64,000 nt of DNA from an uncultured Oleiphilus sp. (lineage in GTDB: Bacteria > Pseudomonadota > Gammaproteobacteria > Pseudomonadales > Oleiphilaceae), in assembly GCA_913020045.1 (NCBI GenBank), contig CAJWBE010000012.1:35783-99782 (forward strand), read 5' to 3'. Within the stretch, counting starts at the first letter, position 1. Every line of letters starts with the position of its first letter. Below are positions 32,724-41,217 of this stretch, piece by piece. The translations under genes were made by a program, and so were the position numbers. Under the pieces are notes generated by a model. It did no database searches. It was not told the DNA's origin and saw only the letters and a list, made by a program, of their open reading frames with translations.

Positions 32724-33620
32724 TTATTTATACGTCCTATTCTGAAAATATTCTATTAAATGATCGATCAATGCCCGTATGCGAGAAGTCAGGTGCCGAC
32801 TTGGTGGGTAAATAGCGTTCAATGCGAAGTCATCTGTTTGCAGGTTTTCAAACAAGGTCGTCACTTCTCCGCTTTCCAAATGTTTTTCTAGCAGGTAAAC
32901 CGGCACTCTGCCTATACCCGCTCCACTTAGGACCATTCTAACAATTGCTTCGGGTGAATTTGATCTAAAGGACCCTTTAATAGGTACTGCAAACGTTCTT
33001 CTTCCGTGCTTGAATTTCCAGTGCATTGGATCTACAGACGAGCTAAAAATAAAGCAGTCATGTGTAGAGAGGGCTTCAGGATGCTTGGGGATTCCGTTGC
33101 GCTCCAAATATCCTGGTGTCGAAAAGACGACAACATTCATGCTTAGCAGTTTTCGAGCAATCAGGCTTGAATCTTCAAGATCTCCAAAACGAATTGCCAA
33201 ATCAAAACCATCCTCAACAATGGATATTCTCTGATCTGATAGCTGCAAATCTATCGATACGCGAGGGTTATTCTTCTTGAAAAGGTTCAATGCTTTGACT
33301 AACTCATTACTACCAAAAGAAGTGGGAGCGGCAATTCTAATTGGGCCTGCCAGGTCTGATTGCTTTGCTTGTATCACCCCCTCCAATTCATTGAACTGAT
33401 CGAGAATGGTGACGCAGCGGTCAAAATATACGTTCCCTGTTTCTGTCAACGTAACGCTGCGCGTGGTTCGATTGAGAAGCTGTGCGCCTAATTTGGATTC
33501 GAGCTTTGCAACGTATTTGCTGGCAAGCTTGGTGCTGATTCCCTGTACCTTGGCGCCACCCGTAAATGACTTTTGCTTAGCAACAGCAATAAAGGTTTCC
33601 ATACCGACAAGAGTGTCCAT
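32724..33620 (-). CDS. LysR-family transcriptional regulator (CrgA-like)
   Basis: A 298-residue LysR regulator: HTH MDTLVGMETFIAVAKQKSF with STKLASKYVAKLESKLGAQL; CrgA/DmlR-like effector domain (GPIRIAAPTSFGSNEL; GFDLAIRFGDLEDSSL). It diverges from the GST-MAPEG-flavoprotein-DJ-1 module at 33765-37731 with a 144-base gap and is the likely controller of that module. It plays the part that the TetR plays for the sister module at 4-9 kb. Confidence 0.9.
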   Translation of the reverse strand: MDTLVGMETFIAVAKQKSFTGGAKVQGISTKLASKYVAKLESKLGAQLLNRTTRSVTLTETGNVYFDRCVTILDQFNELEGVIQAKQSDLAGPIRIAAPTSFGSNELVKALNLFKKNNPRVSIDLQLSDQRISIVEDGFDLAIRFGDLEDSSLIARKLLSMNVVVFSTPGYLERNGIPKHPEALSTHDCFIFSSSVDPMHWKFKHGRRTFAVPIKGSFRSNSPEAIVRMVLSGAGIGRVPVYLLEKHLESGEVTTLFENLQTDDFALNAIYPPSRHLTSRIRALIDHLIEYFQNRTYK

Positions 33621-33764
33621 GCTTCGCTCCTATTATGAACAGTATGTACATAGTGATTCAATATACTAGCATATTATCATTCTTATATACCTAATCTAGT
33701 ATCTGTCTCGTAGGCAATACAAAGTTGAAATTTTGATTAACCAAATCGTATATGAGGAATTAAC

Positions 33765-34385
33765 ATGTCAAATGCACTTAAAATTTATAGTTTTCCATTA
33801 TCTGGCCATTCACATCGAGTGATCCTATTTGCAAGCCTTGCCGGTATTGCTCATGAGGTTATTGATCTGGATCTTGCAAATGGTGAGCACAAGAAAGAGC
33901 CATATCTTTCTATTAACCCCGCTGGCCAGGTACCAGCAATTGTGGATGGCGTGAATTCGATTTCAGACTCTAACGCTATATTGGTATATCTCGCTCGCAA
34001 GTATGCACCAACGTTCCTTCCCGAAGATCCTATTAGTGAGGCCGAAGTTCAGAAATATTTAACACTCGCCGCAGGAGAAATAGCTTTTGGGCCGGGAGCC
34101 GCGAGATTGATCAATGTGTTTAACGCCGATTTAGATCGTGATTTTGCACATAGCACTGCCGCCAAGGCATTGGCAAAGCTTGAATCAGCGCTAGAAGGCA
34201 AGAATTTTCTAGTAGGTGATCAGCCTTCCGTCGCCGATGTCGCAATCTACAGTTATGTTGCGCACGCGCCAGAGGGTGATGTATCTCTGGATCCGTACCC
34301 CAATGTGCGCCGTCATCTGCAAAACATAGAGTCTTTAGATGGTTTTGTGCCTTTTAAAGCAACCAAGGTTGGTTTGGCGGCATAG
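33765..34385 (+). CDS. Glutathione S-transferase
   Basis: A 206-residue GST paralogous to that at 3821. Shared segments: FPLSGHSHRVILFASLAGI, NPAGQVPAIVDG, SDSNAILVYLARKY, GPGAARLINVFNADLD and YSYVAHAPEGDVSLDPYPNV. ATGAGGAATTAAC precedes the ATG. First gene of a four-gene module with MAPEG, the flavoprotein fusion and a DJ-1 protein. The conserved partnership implies a shared pathway using glutathione. Confidence 0.9.
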   Translation: MSNALKIYSFPLSGHSHRVILFASLAGIAHEVIDLDLANGEHKKEPYLSINPAGQVPAIVDGVNSISDSNAILVYLARKYAPTFLPEDPISEAEVQKYLTLAAGEIAFGPGAARLINVFNADLDRDFAHSTAAKALAKLESALEGKNFLVGDQPSVADVAIYSYVAHAPEGDVSLDPYPNVRRHLQNIESLDGFVPFKATKVGLAA

Positions 34386-34430
34386 TCAATCAGCCAATCA
34401 CTCACTCAATGAAAACGAGAGGTAACCCTT

Positions 34431-34820
34431 ATGTCTACTGAACTACAGATGCTTGCCATGGCTGGTAGCTTTATTTTACTCCTTACCTTAATTCAAGGGA
34501 CTAGGAATGTATTGGTTTTAGGGCTCGTGACCGCAGCCGGTAATCAACACGGTATTGCGCCGTGGTCAGGCTGGAATGACAGACTAAATCGAGCGATTCG
34601 AAATCAGATCGAGGCAATTGCAATCTTTGCGCCGGTGCTGCTTGCTGTCGAAGTCGCTCATTTGACCAATGAAACTACGGCTATGGGGGCGCAAATTTTT
34701 GTCATCGCCAGAGTTGTCCATGCGATCGTTTACACCACGGGAGTGCCGTGGGTAAGAACGACCGCCTGGGCAGTTGGTGTTGCAGGGATTGTCATGGTTG
34801 CTTCGCCGCTATTTGGATAG
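34431..34820 (+). CDS. MAPEG family membrane protein
   Basis: A 129-residue paralogue of the protein at 7251 with the same four-helix layout: MAGSFILLLTLIQGTRNVLVLG, NQHGIAPWSGWNDRLNRAIRNQIEAIAIFAPV, GAQIFVIARVVHAIVYTTGVPWVRT. GAGAGGTAACC precedes the ATG. Located 45 bases after the GST stop. MAPEG proteins are membrane glutathione-dependent enzymes; the substrate here is probably a lipophilic electrophile, by inference. Confidence 0.85.
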   Translation: MSTELQMLAMAGSFILLLTLIQGTRNVLVLGLVTAAGNQHGIAPWSGWNDRLNRAIRNQIEAIAIFAPVLLAVEVAHLTNETTAMGAQIFVIARVVHAIVYTTGVPWVRTTAWAVGVAGIVMVASPLFG

Positions 34821-34970
34821 GTCTATTTGTTTAGGCAGCGCTCACTTTGCTGACGTGGGGCTGCCTTTACTATAACGAGAGCGAAGGTGTTGGCCTTGCT
34901 ATCTGATGCTAGCGGCTTAATCAGCTTGACCATGCAACTAACGAAGCTTTAGGTAATAGGAGGAAAACTT

Positions 34971-37055
34971 GTGAATAAATCTAACCCAGAAGGGCGTTCG
35001 CCATTTCATCGTTACGAGCAAGCGTTGCAAGACCGGGAGGGTAAACGTGAGGTAATGGAAAAGTTTGGGCGCAAAGTTGTGCGCTCCTATTTGCCTGATC
35101 AACACAGAGACTTTTACAGTCAATTGCCCTACATTGTTGTTGGTAGTGTCGACAATGAGGGTGATACCTGGGCAACAATATTGGCTGGTTCCCCCGGGTT
35201 TGTGAGGTCTCCGTCACCTACAACTCTCAATATTGACTTGCACATTGCCAGAGGGGATCCACTGCGAGAATCAATACATAACGTTGGTGCCTCAGTGGGA
35301 TTACTAGGGGTTGACCTAGAGAGTAGAAGACGCAATAGAGTTAACGTGCGAATTGCTGGCGTTCAAGATAATGTTGTGCATCTCACCGTCGATCAATCGT
35401 TCGGTAACTGCCCGCAATACATCCAATCCAGAGCGCTGAATTATTCAAGAGCTGCGCATGTCAGCAGCGAACACGGGGCTGTGTCAGAATTCACTGCTCT
35501 TGGTGATGATGCAGGTGCCTTGATTACTCATGCCGACACTTTTTTCGTATCCAGTTTTATTGTCGAGAATGACGATCCGACTGTGGAAGGGGTAGATGTT
35601 TCGCACCGGGGAGGTATGCCCGGCTTTGTGAAAGTAGAAGGAAACACCCTCACAATCCCGGATTTTCCGGGTAACTATCATTTCAATACCCTTGGCAATT
35701 TTCTGGCTAACCCAAAAGCCGGATTAGTATTTCCTGATTTTGAAACCGGTGATTTACTGAGTCTAACGGGTAGCACTGAAATCCTGTGGGAAGACCACCC
35801 TGAAGTAAAGTTTTTCAGGGGTGCGCAGAGGGCGTGGCGATTTACCGTAAAGAAGGGGAAGTGGCTCAGAAAAGCCTTGCCGTTTACAGCCCGTTTTGAT
35901 CAGTTCTCGCTTAATTCAGAAATGACCGGAACCTGGAAAGAAGCCGAAGAACGCCAAACTGCAGAGCAACTTAAGGCCAACTGGCAACCGATGGAGTTGG
36001 TGAGAGTTGAGCAAGAAAGTTCGGTTATTTCGTCGTTTTACTTTAAGCATAAAAAGAACAAAGCATTGTTGCCATTTGAAGCCGGGCAGTATTTGACGAT
36101 TAAGGCTAATACGGGTCAGAGCGAGAAGTCGATAATACGCACATACACCGTTTCTTCTGCACCGAATGAAGACTACTACCGAGTTTCAATTAAAAGGGAG
36201 CCGAAAGGCACTGCATCAAGATTCATGCATGACAAGTTAAGGGTCGGCGATGTGATTGATGCCAAGTACCCTTCTGGTAATTTTTACATCGACGCTGAAC
36301 AAAAGAGACCTGCAGTCCTGATTGCCGGAGGAGTGGGGGTTACGCCAATGATATCGATGGCGCAGCACGTCTTAAAAGAAGGCGTGCGCACAAGGCACGC
36401 GAGAGATGTGTATATTTTTCACGCAGCAAAAGATCGTGAGCAACGGGCTTTCTACAAGGAGTTCAAACAAATTGAGGAGGCCATGGGGGGGAAAGTGCGG
36501 TATTACTCTTTTCTATCTCAACCAAAACCCAATGATAGACCTGGAGACGACTACAACGGTTTAGGGCGCATTAATGCGGACGTGTTTAGGGAGGTGTTGC
36601 CTCTTGATGAATATGACTTCTATGTGTGTGGCCCCTCGCAGTTTATGCAGTCTATTTATGATGAGTTAAGCAGCCTCGGTGTGCGAGATGGTCGAATATT
36701 TTCCGAAGCATTTGGTCCTGCTTCAATCGCTAGAAAAAAAGGCGATTGTGCGGAGACTGGAGAGTCGGTCGACGATCATGAAGAGTCAGAAGAGGCGGTG
36801 ATCAGATTTACCCAGTCACAATTTGAACAGCGCTGGAATAAGGGAGATGATGTGCTTTTGGATGTGGCAGAGTCTCATGGGCTGACGCCAAGCTCAAGTT
36901 GTAGAAACGGTATCTGTGGGGCTTGCGCCGTGCCGATTAAGTCTGGTGAAGTAAGCTATAGAACCAAGCCTTCTGCTCCAATTCCCGATGGTCACGCACT
37001 TATATGCTGTGCAGTGCCGGCTAAGGGCACCGCTTCGCTTGAACTTGATATTTAG
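34971..37055 (+). CDS. Fusion flavoprotein: PNPOx-like domain + FAD/NAD reductase + 2Fe-2S ferredoxin
   Basis: A 694-residue three-part protein. Residues 1-330 are the PNPOx-like split barrel (FGNCPQYIQSRAL; VDVSHRGGMPGFVKVEG). Residues 345-460 form the ferredoxin-reductase FAD domain (GQYLTIKANTG; SIIRTYTVSSAPN). Residues 465-590 bind NAD(P) (VLIAGGVGVTPMISMAQ; FYVCGPSQFMQSIYDEL). Residues 605-694 carry the plant-type 2Fe-2S cluster (SCRNGICGACAV and ICCAV). The chain NAD(P)H to FAD to 2Fe-2S to PNPOx flavin is built into one polypeptide. GTG start after TAGGAGGAAAAC. The stand-alone homologue at 7689 lacks the reductase half. Confidence 0.9.
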   Translation: MNKSNPEGRSPFHRYEQALQDREGKREVMEKFGRKVVRSYLPDQHRDFYSQLPYIVVGSVDNEGDTWATILAGSPGFVRSPSPTTLNIDLHIARGDPLRESIHNVGASVGLLGVDLESRRRNRVNVRIAGVQDNVVHLTVDQSFGNCPQYIQSRALNYSRAAHVSSEHGAVSEFTALGDDAGALITHADTFFVSSFIVENDDPTVEGVDVSHRGGMPGFVKVEGNTLTIPDFPGNYHFNTLGNFLANPKAGLVFPDFETGDLLSLTGSTEILWEDHPEVKFFRGAQRAWRFTVKKGKWLRKALPFTARFDQFSLNSEMTGTWKEAEERQTAEQLKANWQPMELVRVEQESSVISSFYFKHKKNKALLPFEAGQYLTIKANTGQSEKSIIRTYTVSSAPNEDYYRVSIKREPKGTASRFMHDKLRVGDVIDAKYPSGNFYIDAEQKRPAVLIAGGVGVTPMISMAQHVLKEGVRTRHARDVYIFHAAKDREQRAFYKEFKQIEEAMGGKVRYYSFLSQPKPNDRPGDDYNGLGRINADVFREVLPLDEYDFYVCGPSQFMQSIYDELSSLGVRDGRIFSEAFGPASIARKKGDCAETGESVDDHEESEEAVIRFTQSQFEQRWNKGDDVLLDVAESHGLTPSSSCRNGICGACAVPIKSGEVSYRTKPSAPIPDGHALICCAVPAKGTASLELDI

Positions 37056-37092
37056 CCTATTTGCGTAGACGTGAGAGAAACGAGAGAAAAAT

Positions 37093-37731
37093 ATGTCGGG
37101 AATACACTATAAAAAACGTGTTTTGATGCTGCTCGCCGAAGGGTTTGAGTTAATTGAAACTTCTTGCTTTACAGATGTTTTGGCTTGGGCAAGTTTTCAA
37201 GAACACGTTGATATTACGGTTACATCTGCATCGAGGTCAGGCGCCGTGAAATCTGCATTTGGAGGGTTTGTCGTGACGCCTGAATTATCGATCAGCGAAC
37301 TTGATTTAAGTGTTTATGATGCGCTCGCGGTTCCAGGTGGTATGGAGTGGGCAGGGTTTTTTAATGATGCCTTATCCGATGAATTCAGTGACACCATTAA
37401 GCACTTTACTCAACATAACAAACCCGTTGCAGCCGTATGTGTTGCGTCAGCTAGCATTGCTAATACAGGCGGCTTATCGGGTAAGTATGCAACCATTTAC
37501 CACTCCTTGACGGGCAAACATAAGGCGAATCTTGAAAAACTGGGGGCTATGTTTGTTGATAAGCCTTTAGTCAAAGACAGCAATATAACCACATCGACAG
37601 GGCCTGGCACGGCAGTAGAGGTTGCGCTATCACTATTGGGTGATTTAACCGATGCAGAGGTAGTGACAACCACCCGTGAGATGATGCGTATCCCTGAACC
37701 AAAAGACGATTGGTACAAACCTCAAGTCTGA
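37093..37731 (+). CDS. DJ-1/PfpI family protein (glyoxalase III/deglycase-like)
   Basis: A 212-residue DJ-1-like protein. The conserved Glu is in LLAEGFELIETSC near residue 18 and the nucleophilic Cys in PVAAVCVASASIANTGG near residue 117, with the GG motif AVPGGMEWAGFF upstream. DJ-1 proteins act as cofactor-free glyoxalases or protein chaperones. Located 37 bases after the flavoprotein, it closes the electrophile-detoxification module. C-terminal PKDDWYKPQV is a short extension. Confidence 0.88.
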   Translation: MSGIHYKKRVLMLLAEGFELIETSCFTDVLAWASFQEHVDITVTSASRSGAVKSAFGGFVVTPELSISELDLSVYDALAVPGGMEWAGFFNDALSDEFSDTIKHFTQHNKPVAAVCVASASIANTGGLSGKYATIYHSLTGKHKANLEKLGAMFVDKPLVKDSNITTSTGPGTAVEVALSLLGDLTDAEVVTTTREMMRIPEPKDDWYKPQV

Positions 37732-37788
37732 AGATGCCCGTTTTGTGGTTCCCCCGCGTTTTTTGGTGCGCCCGTGATAAAGCTAGTC

Positions 37789-38876
37789 CTATGAGTCGAG
37801 TGTAAATGTGCTGCGAGTTTTTTCGATCCCGTTAACCAAAATGCTCAATCCGTGCTCGCCAGTATAGTAGTTGCGGGTTGTGATCGGTTTAAATGAAAAG
37901 GTTTTCGTGACCTGCTTTTTAGCGCTATCCCATTGCCCCTCTGAGATGTGAAACACTTTACGTGACAGCTTACCGTTAGCCTTCATAAAGTCGATGGCAA
38001 ATTCTAAACGCAATTTACCCAAAGGTTGATTGCCCTGCGAAGTCAACTCAAACAAGAAGGTAAATGTCTTGCCCATGGTGGCATTGTCCGCATGTTGTAC
38101 ATTGTCGACGACGATATGATCTGGCGACGTAAAATCAAATAACTGCATTGCTTCAGGATGTCCTTGTTTGAGCAAGGTGCGGCAACCGTGTTTGACCACC
38201 CAGTCGGTGTTTTGGAGCGGCCTAGCCATGCTTTCGCCTGCGCGATGACAACATCAGGGTTGTCTTTGGCGATATCATTGAGGTTATTGGCAACACTGCG
38301 GCGTACGTATAGTTCGGGGTCGTCTTTAAGTAGCTCCAATATAGGTAAAACCGGTGTCGGGTCAACTTTTAATGAGGGTAGTGCCATTGCCCATGGGAGG
38401 CGAGGGCGGCAACCTTCGCTGGCACAACGACGGACGTGATAATTGTCCGAGCGCGCCCAGTCCAGCAAAAGAGCCATGACACCGCTGGGGTCGTTCAGAA
38501 TAAATGGGCGTATTGCAAATTCGCTGCTTGAGTAACGCGTTAGATGCTGCAATAACGCTAAAGATTCTGAATGCTCTAATCCAAAGTGCTCAACAAAGTC
38601 AGGAAAGACCATGGGGGCAATATCCATTTCTTCACCAAAATCGACAGCGCATTGGCGAATAATGGCGAAGGCCTCGCTGAGGTCGTCAGGCAAACAGTGG
38701 CGCAAGCAAATGCTTATATGCCGCATACGTTGTTTGAGCTCGCGTGATTCCCAGTTGTCATCGAATACCATCGCCTCGAATAGCTGAGCGTTAAAGTTCG
38801 AGTAATAGAGCTTAACGCGCTTAACTACGCGTTCGATAAATTCTGCATTGAAAACATTCTTAAATGGTTCGGGCAA
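37789..38876 (-). pseudogene. DNA alkylation repair (AlkD-like HEAT) protein, frameshifted
   Basis: Two overlapping minus-strand frames join into one protein. The upstream part (MPEPFKNVFNAEFIERV...VIAQAKAWLGR) has HEAT-like repeats typical of DNA alkylation repair proteins (YHVRRCASEGCRPRLPWA; ELYVRRSVANNLNDIAK). The continuation PLQNTDWVVKHGCRTLLKQG lies in another frame. The switch is near 38215-38225; one base is missing. The remainder (FTFLFELTSQGNQP) completes the usual C-terminal beta part. Either a genuine pseudogene or an assembly error. Confidence 0.8.
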
Positions 38877-38910
38877 TTTCTTATTCCTAAAAATGGGAAT
38901 CTCAATTCAG

Positions 38911-39235
38911 TCAGACTGCGCGCCCAAGAAGGTGTAGCTTTTTGGGCGCGGCAATGACCATATTGTATGGGCCCTCGTCTTCTTTGTGTATCTCCAATAA
39001 TACAGATCCCGGTAAATACAGAGGGGATTTGAATTGAAAAGCGCTATCAGTCACAAACCCATTGTTGGATTTTTCCAGCGTAGAGTCTGTTTTTGAAACC
39101 ATGTATAGGCCATGGAGGATTGGCTTTTTAAAGCCAAATAGTTTTGATGACCAGCGATACAAGTGTATAGGGTTGCAGTCACCAGAACAGATAAGCGAAG
39201 GGCAACTTCGTGGACACTCCTACCTTGCCGGTTGT
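38911..39235 (-). pseudogene. MaoC-like dehydratase, C-terminal fragment
   Basis: Reading from about 39235, the frame encodes GDCNPIHLYRWSSKLFGFKK, then PILHGLYMVSKTDS and FKSPLYLPGSVLLEI, matching the hot-dog MaoC dehydratase signature (SGDxNPIH...FG...IxHG). The track's 83-residue ORF starts inside it. The N-terminal half is missing; upstream sequence is unrelated and leads into the island's left edge, so the gene was probably cut by that event. The Asp/His pair of the active site remains. Confidence 0.7.
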
Positions 39236-39293
39236 GCTAAATCTGGGTAGAACCCGGTCGATTTGTACAGAAAATTTTAATCAGCGAGAGAGC

Positions 39294-39333
39294 TTTGGGC
39301 ACAACTTGGGCACAAATACGAAATTGTGCCCAA
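39294..39333. repeat. TTGGGCACAA repeat cluster
   Basis: Two direct copies (TTTGGGCACAAC and TTGGGCACAAAT) are followed by an inverted copy TTGTGCCCAA at 39324-39333, separated by 8 bases. Next to an att-like core these could be arm-type integrase binding sites. A single related TTGGGCACC lies near the other border (about 61414). Confidence 0.55.
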
Positions 39334-39470
39334 ACTCACGATTTTGAACCTTCCAATCTGGAGCAAAGATTGCGCTGAAAATGACGCTGGTTTGACGCGT
39401 TGTCAAATTTGACGAATATCGGTAGAAGTGAGACGCTGCGCGGTGTTGCGAGGCTTTTTGCTAGGCAAAA

Positions 39471-39505
39471 AAAAGACTAATTAGCGTAAACTAATTAGTC
39501 TTTTT
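39471..39505. terminator. Terminator hairpin beside left att-like site
   Basis: AAAAGACTAATTAG and CTAATTAGTCTTTT form a near-perfect stem with a 6-base loop and A/T runs at both sides. It occupies the same position relative to the tRNA-end sequence as the hairpin at 61203-61238. Confidence 0.75.
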
Positions 39506-39509
39506 AATT

Positions 39510-39522
39510 TGGTAGCGGGGGC
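39510..39522 (-). repeat. tRNA-3'-end att-like repeat, left
   Basis: TGGTAGCGGGGGC, the complement of GCCCCCGCTACCA, the 3' end of an initiator-tRNA-Met gene. The identical 13-mer is at 61242-61254 in the same orientation, each with a terminator on its left. Here the rest of the T-arm is degenerate (GGAATCGCG). Confidence 0.65.
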
Positions 39523-39796
39523 GCGATTCCTTTTCTACAGACGGGTTCGGATTAAGTAGAGTTTTCCTTCATCGAATTACAAAGATGCTTGAAATTCGAG
39601 TTTATGCAGTCTTTTTGTGGCGTCTACTGGTGTTAAGTATATCAGTGAGGCACTTTGTTAGAAGGGAAGCTCAATTCGACTACTGTTTTTTATACTCACC
39701 TACGGCACCTGAGACAAATTCGATGCCTGAGAATCTGTTGATTAGATGCTTTTGATCTATCTTAGAAAGTGATCATATTTTCAAGTACGTTGGTGT

Positions 39797-39829
39797 GGCA
39801 TGAATAAGCATGTGTTTGGCATGAAATGT
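39797..39829. promoter_or_regulatory. Tandem GGCATGAA motif upstream of AraC gene
   Basis: TGTGGCATGAATAAG and TTTGGCATGAAATG are repeated with GGCATGAA starts at 39797 and 39818, exactly 21 bases apart. Direct repeats about two helical turns apart are typical AraC-family binding sites. Related sites lie at 43193 and 53919. Confidence 0.6.
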
Positions 39830-39955
39830 CATGTTTAAATCTGCTTTCATAAGTTACAAGGCTTACTAAGCCATGCTTGGAATAAGCTTTTTTGATCGTA
39901 GTGATAGTCTTATAAAAATAAAATAGAGTCTGTATGGGCTTAGCGGAGGCAGTTA

Positions 39956-40948
39956 ATGATGGCGAAATCGTATATTCTGACGAGTTGGGTAAATGCATTG
40001 CTTAGCGGCCTGAAAAATGACGGCTGCGATATTGATAAGATATTGATACATGCTGGTGTCGCAGCAGATTCTCTTGATCAAGGTTATTGCTCTTTAAGTA
40101 AACTGCAACAAGTTTTTGATAGCGCTCAACTTATCTATGGCGATTACCTTGGAGTGTCCTCCAATAAAGGTGTGACACCGAGCTCTTTTCAGTCTCTATC
40201 CATATCCATTCTTACCTCGAAAAATCTATACGATGGCTTTTCCTTACTTGCCAAGCATAATCAAATCATAACCAATGTGTTGGATTTTGTTGTCGATGAC
40301 AAGCAGGGCGGACGGTTCGGTTTCTATATAGAAGATGGTTACGAAATTTCCTTACCGTTAGTTGGTGCAGTGTTAGGTCGAGCAATGAGGACAGCAAGTT
40401 TTATTCAGCCAGGTTCCTTTTTAATTACGCATATTTCCTTTGCTTATTCACGTCCAGAAAATGCCGATTCTTATGAAAAATACTTTGGCGCAACTATTGA
40501 GTGGGAGGCTGAGGTTAATGCTGTCTATTTCAATAACAGTATCTTTTTCTCCGATTCAATTCATGCCAATGAACAGCTCTGTCAGAGTGCTGAAAAGTCT
40601 TGGTTGAAGGAAGTCTCGACCAGTCAGCAGCTTGATTTCATGCAACGTGTAAAGACGTATATCTCATCCCATATATCGGAAGGGAGGATTACGGTTCAGT
40701 CTGCTGCTGACCACTTTGATATGAGTGTCAGAACTTTCCAGCGTCGTTTAGATGACAGTCAGATTAGTTTTAGTGATTTAGTGTTAGGTGTCAGACGAGA
40801 TGAGTCAAAAGCGCTCCTTTCCTGCCGTGCTTCTACGGTGACAGAAACGGCATATTCCTTGGGTTTTTCTGATGCAGCTAGTTTTTCCCGAGCCTTTAAA
40901 CGTTGGTTTGGTCTTTCTCCCGAGCAGTATCGGAAGTCGCTCTGTTAA
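39956..40948 (+). CDS. AraC-family regulator, OruR/ArgR-like (arabinose-binding-domain type)
   Basis: A 330-residue regulator. The N-terminal 190 residues form the Arabinose_bd-like ligand domain (LTSWVNALLSGLKNDGCDIDKILIHAGV), the C-terminal part two HTHs (ITVQSAADHFDMSVRTFQRRL; VTETAYSLGFSDAASFSRAF followed by FGLSPEQYRK). Homologues often adjoin lipid-metabolism genes and respond to fatty or aromatic acids. GCGGAGGC precedes the start. First of three regulators of this type on the island. Confidence 0.9.
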   Translation: MMAKSYILTSWVNALLSGLKNDGCDIDKILIHAGVAADSLDQGYCSLSKLQQVFDSAQLIYGDYLGVSSNKGVTPSSFQSLSISILTSKNLYDGFSLLAKHNQIITNVLDFVVDDKQGGRFGFYIEDGYEISLPLVGAVLGRAMRTASFIQPGSFLITHISFAYSRPENADSYEKYFGATIEWEAEVNAVYFNNSIFFSDSIHANEQLCQSAEKSWLKEVSTSQQLDFMQRVKTYISSHISEGRITVQSAADHFDMSVRTFQRRLDDSQISFSDLVLGVRRDESKALLSCRASTVTETAYSLGFSDAASFSRAFKRWFGLSPEQYRKSLC

Positions 40949-41217
40949 GCGACTGATATCACCTATTTGAGCATGGTACAAAAGGTTTTTTTTCAGTAGG
41001 TGATATATCTGGCTTCTTCTTTCAATTTTCCAGTTTAGCAGGTTGGCACCATTTACCCTGCTGCTTGGCATCTGCTGCCAATTCCTTGCTTGTTTTCTGT
41101 GATAGTTTTTCTCAGGCAAGCAACAAAAATAATAGAAACATCGCCTTTTAATTCACTTATCGTTTGTGCTTGTGCGTCTATATATTAGAAGTCGATGGGG
41201 AGAGTTGTGCTTGAATC

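Larger units (their letters stand above)
39236..39955. other. Left border of a putative island: repeats and att-like sequence, no gene
   Basis: A 720-base non-coding stretch. It contains TTGGGCACAA repeats (39306-39333), a bidirectional terminator (39471-39505), a 13-base tRNA-3'-end sequence (39510-39522) and a pair of GGCATGAA motifs (39797 and 39818) in front of the AraC gene. The track frame at 39762 on the minus strand has no support. Confidence 0.6.

Noticed and set aside
39510-39535. A second, different intact tRNA gene at the left border
   Set aside because: Only the 13-base acceptor end fits; the T arm and the rest do not fold into a tRNA.
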